Positions 60,587-64,000 of a stretch of 64,000 bases of DNA are shown here, one piece after another. Origin of the DNA: Advenella sp. S44 (GTDB taxonomy: Bacteria; Pseudomonadota; Gammaproteobacteria; Burkholderiales; Burkholderiaceae_B). Made by a program: the position numbers and the translations under genes. The notes beneath the pieces were generated by a model, which saw nothing but the letters and a program-made list of their open reading frames with translations, ran no database searches and was not told where the DNA came from. The DNA lies in assembly GCF_002810445.1 (NCBI RefSeq), contig NZ_NEXS01000003.1, forward strand, positions 434,001 to 498,000, read 5' to 3'. Each line of letters begins with the position of its first letter. The first letter of the stretch is position 1.

Positions 60587-62677
60587 ATGAAGTCAAGTTC
60601 GAAAAAATCGGTTTCCCGCCCCGCCAATGGGGCGAAAGACGAAGTTGGTAACGCCGGAGAACTACAACAACAAGCTGGTGGCACGCATCCGGCCATGACT
60701 ACTCAGCAGGGTCTGACCATCAGTGATAATCAGAATTCATTGCGCGCAACCCCTCGCGGTCCGACATTGCTGGAAGACTTCGTGCTTAGGGAGAAAATCA
60801 CGCATTTCGACCATGAACGTATTCCTGAGCGAATTGTTCATGCCCGAGGCACCGGTGCACACGGGTATTTTGAATTAACCCACTCACTGTCGAAATACAC
60901 AACGGCAAAAATTCTTACCGAAAAAAATGTCCAGACACCGGTGTTCTGTCGATTCTCCACCGTGGCCGGCGGCAGTGGCTCGGTGGATACCCCCCGTGAT
61001 GTGCGCGGTTTTGCCGTAAAGCTCTATACGCAGGAAGGCAACTGGGATTTGGTCGGCAATAACATCCCTGTATTTTTTATACAGGACGCCATGAAGTTTC
61101 CCGATTTAATTCACGCTGTCAAAATGGAACCGGATCGTGGCTTTCCCCAGGCGGCCAGTGCGCATGATACATTCTGGGACTTTATCTCGTTGATGCCAGA
61201 GTCCATGCACATGGTCATGTGGGCCATGAGCGATCGCGCAATTCCTCGCTCCCTGAGAATGATAGAAGGCTTTGGCATTCATAGCTTCCGTCTGGTGAAT
61301 AAGGAAGGAAAAAGCACATTTGTGAAGTTTCACTGGCGTCCCAAAATCGGACTTCAGTCTACCGTGTGGGATGAGGCCGTCAAACTGGCAGGCGCCGATC
61401 CGGACTTTCACCGGCGCGACTTCTTTGAGGCGATTCAGAATGGTGCTTTTCCGGAGTGGGAGCTGGGTGTCCAGTTGTTTACCCAGGAAGAGGCTGATGC
61501 CTTCCCGTTCGATCATCTGGACTCAACCAAATTGATCCCCGAAGAGCTTGTGCCACTGAAGATGATCGGCCGGATGGTGTTAAATCGCTGGCCGGACAAC
61601 TTTTTTGCCGAAACCGAGCAGGTCGCATTCTGTCCCGCCAATATCGTACCCGGTATTGATTTTTCCGATGACCCACTATTGCAGGGACGACTGTTTTCCT
61701 ATCTGGATACGCAATTATCACGGCTGGGTGGATCCAATTTTTCCCAAATTCCGGTTAATGCCCCCAAATGTCCTTTCCAGAATACGCAACGCGACGGGCA
61801 TATGCAAATGCAGCCACAGAAGGGAAGAACGGCATATGACCCGCAAAGCCTGGATCCCCATGCGACGCGCGCCAGCATCAAAACGGGCTTTCACAGCGCT
61901 GCAGTGCAAACAGAAGGCGCCAAATCCCGTATTCGTGCGGAAAGCTTCGCCGATCATTACAGTCAGGCACGGATGTTTTATCGCAGTCAGTCCGACATTG
62001 AGCAGGCACATCTGGCTTCGGCGCTGGTTTTTGAGCTGTCCAAGGTCGAGACCGAGCATGTGCGCCTGGCAGTCGTCAGTCAACTGCGTACGGTAGACGA
62101 GAGTCTGGCAAAACGTGTTGCGGACGGGCTTGGACTCAAATCGTTGCCGGCAGCCGTCAAGCCCGTGGTGCCCGTCCAGGACCTGGCTTTGTCTCCTGCC
62201 TTGCGCATTATTGATCGAATGAAAGATACGCTGGAAGGGCGAAGCATCGGAATATTGATTGCCGACGGGTCCAACAACGAGAGCATCAACGCAATGAAGA
62301 GCGCGCTGGAGAAGGCAGGTGCGGCGGTGAAACTGGTTGCGCAAAAACGCGGCGTGACGCTCAAGGACGGCAGCTACGTGACAGCCGATGGGCAATTGGC
62401 GGGTACGCCATCAATCGTGTTTGATGGGGTGGTCAGTATTTTGCCGATGGCCGAAGCGGAAAAGCTGGTTCATGAGGCGGCCGCAGTAGACTGGTTCCGC
62501 GATGCCTTTGGGCATTTGAAAGCCATTGCCGCGTGCAAGGGAACGCACAAGATTCTGGAGGCGGCCGGCATCAAGCCTGATGCGGGGGTGGTCGCACCGG
62601 AAGACATCAAGGCGTTTATCAAGCTGGCAAAAACACGGCAGTGGAAGCGGGAACCAACGTTGCGGACATTGGCCTGA
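60587..62677 (+). CDS. katE: Large-subunit (clade 2, HPII/KatE-type) catalase
   Basis: 696 aa. Catalytic His85 in [15 protein letters not shown], Asn in [18 protein letters not shown], proximal haem Tyr in [14 protein letters not shown]. The C-terminal extension (from about residue 550) with [27 protein letters not shown] is the flavodoxin/DJ-1-like domain that defines large-subunit catalases. Decomposes hydrogen peroxide; cytoplasmic tetramer. Monocistronic. Confidence 0.95.
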   Translation: MKSSSKKSVSRPANGAKDEVGNAGELQQQAGGTHPAMTTQQGLTISDNQNSLRATPRGPTLLEDFVLREKITHFDHERIPERIVHARGTGAHGYFELTHSLSKYTTAKILTEKNVQTPVFCRFSTVAGGSGSVDTPRDVRGFAVKLYTQEGNWDLVGNNIPVFFIQDAMKFPDLIHAVKMEPDRGFPQAASAHDTFWDFISLMPESMHMVMWAMSDRAIPRSLRMIEGFGIHSFRLVNKEGKSTFVKFHWRPKIGLQSTVWDEAVKLAGADPDFHRRDFFEAIQNGAFPEWELGVQLFTQEEADAFPFDHLDSTKLIPEELVPLKMIGRMVLNRWPDNFFAETEQVAFCPANIVPGIDFSDDPLLQGRLFSYLDTQLSRLGGSNFSQIPVNAPKCPFQNTQRDGHMQMQPQKGRTAYDPQSLDPHATRASIKTGFHSAAVQTEGAKSRIRAESFADHYSQARMFYRSQSDIEQAHLASALVFELSKVETEHVRLAVVSQLRTVDESLAKRVADGLGLKSLPAAVKPVVPVQDLALSPALRIIDRMKDTLEGRSIGILIADGSNNESINAMKSALEKAGAAVKLVAQKRGVTLKDGSYVTADGQLAGTPSIVFDGVVSILPMAEAEKLVHEAAAVDWFRDAFGHLKAIAACKGTHKILEAAGIKPDAGVVAPEDIKAFIKLAKTRQWKREPTLRTLA

Positions 62678-62764
62678 CTGTTTGACCCGTGCGTAAGAAC
62701 AACGAGACCACGGGCCGTGTAACCAGTGGTTTTGCTGTTTGTCAGATGGGATGCCGAACTGGTA

Positions 62765-63286
62765 TCAGGCCAGGGAGTCCCGGTCAGTGGCCAGCGTTGA
62801 ATCCTGGCCTTTTGCCTGCGTGACTGACGTGACGGCGGCTGGGGGCTCCAGCGTTTCCTGCAGGACCCAGCCGCGGTCTGTATGGCGCAGCAGGAAATAC
62901 ACATTCTGATCTCTCGCCACTGAGCGCGCTTCAAGGCGTTGTACTCGTTCCGGGCGGTCCAGATGCACGGCATACATAATTCGAATAAAGGTATCGGCAT
63001 GCCGGGGAATCTGCCTGGCCGACTCCCATTCTTGCAATTGTGATTCAGTGAGTACCAGCCGCTTGCAAAGCACTGCAGACGTGATTTGCAGTTCCCTGCA
63101 CAGATAGCGAAATTCGGCGCCGGACAGCGGTACGCTTTTTACGCAGAGCGCACTGCAGATCGTTCTTTTGAGCCCCTGGGGATTATGGACGACGATGTTC
63201 CTGCCATTTCTGGTCTCCTTTATCCGATAACCATTGCTAAGCCAGACGTTTTGCAGGCCGCCTTCAACAAATGGATGCATCATCAA
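62765..63286 (-). CDS. HTH protein resembling YgiT/MqsA-type antitoxin C-terminal domain
   Basis: 173 aa. Residues about 50-115 (LSGAEFRYLCRELQITSAVL, then ESQLQEWESARQIPRHADTFIRIMY) match the Xre-type helix-turn-helix of YgiT/MqsA-like regulators. No CxxC zinc-finger motifs are obvious at the N terminus, and no toxin gene is adjacent, so it is an orphan regulator. The C terminus is low complexity. Function unknown. Confidence 0.6.
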   Translation of the reverse strand: MMMHPFVEGGLQNVWLSNGYRIKETRNGRNIVVHNPQGLKRTICSALCVKSVPLSGAEFRYLCRELQITSAVLCKRLVLTESQLQEWESARQIPRHADTFIRIMYAVHLDRPERVQRLEARSVARDQNVYFLLRHTDRGWVLQETLEPPAAVTSVTQAKGQDSTLATDRDSLA

Positions 63287-63495
63287 TCCCGATCAGTCGT
63301 TTTTTTGAGTCAGCTTTTAAAAAGTATACAGGAGGTTAACCCTGATATGACAATTGGGCGACAGATAAATGTCATGCTGCCGTAGCCAATTAATACTATT
63401 TTTTTATCAATTTATCAAAATAATTAATTTAAGTTTTCAATCAAAAATCAATAGAATCAATTCATAAATCGTTTCCATTAACATCAGGGGGACAA

Positions 63496-64000
63496 ATGCG
63501 AAGTCTGCTTATAGGCTGTGGCGCCGGATTTTCCGGAGACCGCATCGATGCCGCCCAGGCGGTGGTCAGGACGCTGATTGCGCGTGGCCAACCCGCGGTG
63601 CTTATCTTCGAGATGCTGGCCGAACGGACGCTGGCGCTGGGCCAGTTGGCCAAAAACCAGAATCCCGAGCTGGGATATGAACCGTTGCTACAGGATGTGC
63701 TGGCGCCCATACTGGTGGACTGCGTGGCCCACCATATCCCGATCGTCAGCAATTTTGGGGCAGCCAATCCTGTGGGTGCGGCCAAAGCGATTCAGGCGCT
63801 TGCGCTTGAACAGAATCTGGCCGGTTTGAAAATTGCTGTTGTTGAGGGCGACGATATTCTTGAGAAAGTCGACATCTCGAACCTGCAGATTTGGGAAGGA
63901 GATCGGGAACTGGCTGCGGGCGCCGGCGCGCCGATAGCAGCCAATGTCTATCTTGGCGCAAACGCCATTTCCCAGGCCCTGGCCGATGGCGCGCACATCG
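63496..64000 (+). CDS. Acyclic terpene utilisation AtuA-like protein (DUF1446), partial
   Basis: Runs off the right edge; 168 codons visible. LLIGCGAGFSGDRIDAAQAVV, PELGYEPLLQDVLAPIL and IPIVSNFGAANPVGAAKAI are characteristic of the AtuA/DUF1446 family, whose members occur in terpenoid and branched-acid degradation clusters. AGGGGGACAA precedes ATG 63496. The rest of the gene and its operon lie beyond the window. Confidence 0.8.
   Translation, partial: MRSLLIGCGAGFSGDRIDAAQAVVRTLIARGQPAVLIFEMLAERTLALGQLAKNQNPELGYEPLLQDVLAPILVDCVAHHIPIVSNFGAANPVGAAKAIQALALEQNLAGLKIAVVEGDDILEKVDISNLQIWEGDRELAAGAGAPIAANVYLGANAISQALADGAHI

Noticed and set aside
1-64000. Mobile island boundaries, integrases or tRNA attachment sites
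   Set aside because: The modular catabolic content looks accessory, but no integrase, transposase, tRNA or flanking direct repeats were seen.

Overview
The window is chromosomal DNA of moderate GC from a Gram-negative heterotroph, most likely a betaproteobacterium of the Alcaligenaceae (Advenella/Bordetella/Achromobacter type). This is inferred from four orphan Bug-type tripartite-tricarboxylate receptors, three TRAP transporters, a beta-type trimeric porin, an OmpW, and many small catabolic operons each beside its own regulator. No rRNA, tRNA, insertion sequence, phage gene or CRISPR array was seen.

Layout. 1-6564: malonate decarboxylase operon madLM-mdcACDEG on the minus strand (order as in the Acinetobacter mdcLMACDEGBH cluster, cut by the left edge) with a divergent LysR regulator. 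7115-14710: porin, a possible structured RNA, ProP-type osmolyte transporter, FNR-box-preceded OmpW, small ATPase, periplasmic asparaginase, Tat-exported dienelactone-hydrolase-like protein. 14775-20026: GntR/UTRA repressor divergent from a Bug receptor, a D-tartrate-dehydratase-like enolase-superfamily enzyme, a two-subunit class I tartrate dehydratase/fumarase and an AhpD-like protein; the promoter carries three 17-bp operator repeats. 20184-27523: LacI regulator divergent from a TRAP transporter, followed by a VOC protein, a RuBisCO-like protein and a DUF1537 four-carbon acid-sugar kinase. 27682-34400: TauD-like dioxygenase, two Bug receptors, amidohydrolase, HpcH/HpaI aldolase and 2-hydroxyacid dehydrogenase, with a divergent LysR. 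34560-37845: dodecin, APH(6)-like kinase, MazG-like pyrophosphohydrolase, MFS transporter. 38175-42018: uronate dehydrogenase plus a complete polar-amino-acid-type ABC transporter. 42287-50914: aldehyde dehydrogenase, TRAP transporter, zinc alcohol dehydrogenase, CaiB/BaiF CoA-transferase, CitE-like lyase, LysR. 50984-54291: Bug receptor, 3-hydroxyisobutyrate-dehydrogenase-like protein and PcaC-like protein, divergent from a GntR/FCD regulator across a 33-bp palindrome. 54474-60276: class II HMG-CoA reductase with a TRAP transporter and a divergent MocR regulator. 60587-64000: large-subunit catalase, an HTH protein, and the start of an AtuA/DUF1446 protein.

The genes read as a row of independent uptake-plus-catabolism modules for organic and sugar acids. 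Each follows one plan: a solute receptor or transporter, two to five enzymes funnelling to central metabolites, and an adjacent regulator with visible palindromic or repeated operator candidates. The most novel module is the RuBisCO-like protein/DUF1537 kinase/VOC/TRAP cluster (20.2-27.5 kb). It resembles known acid-sugar (apionate-type) pathways but has its own gene content. The HMG-CoA reductase-TRAP-MocR module, a probable mevalonate-using locus, is second.
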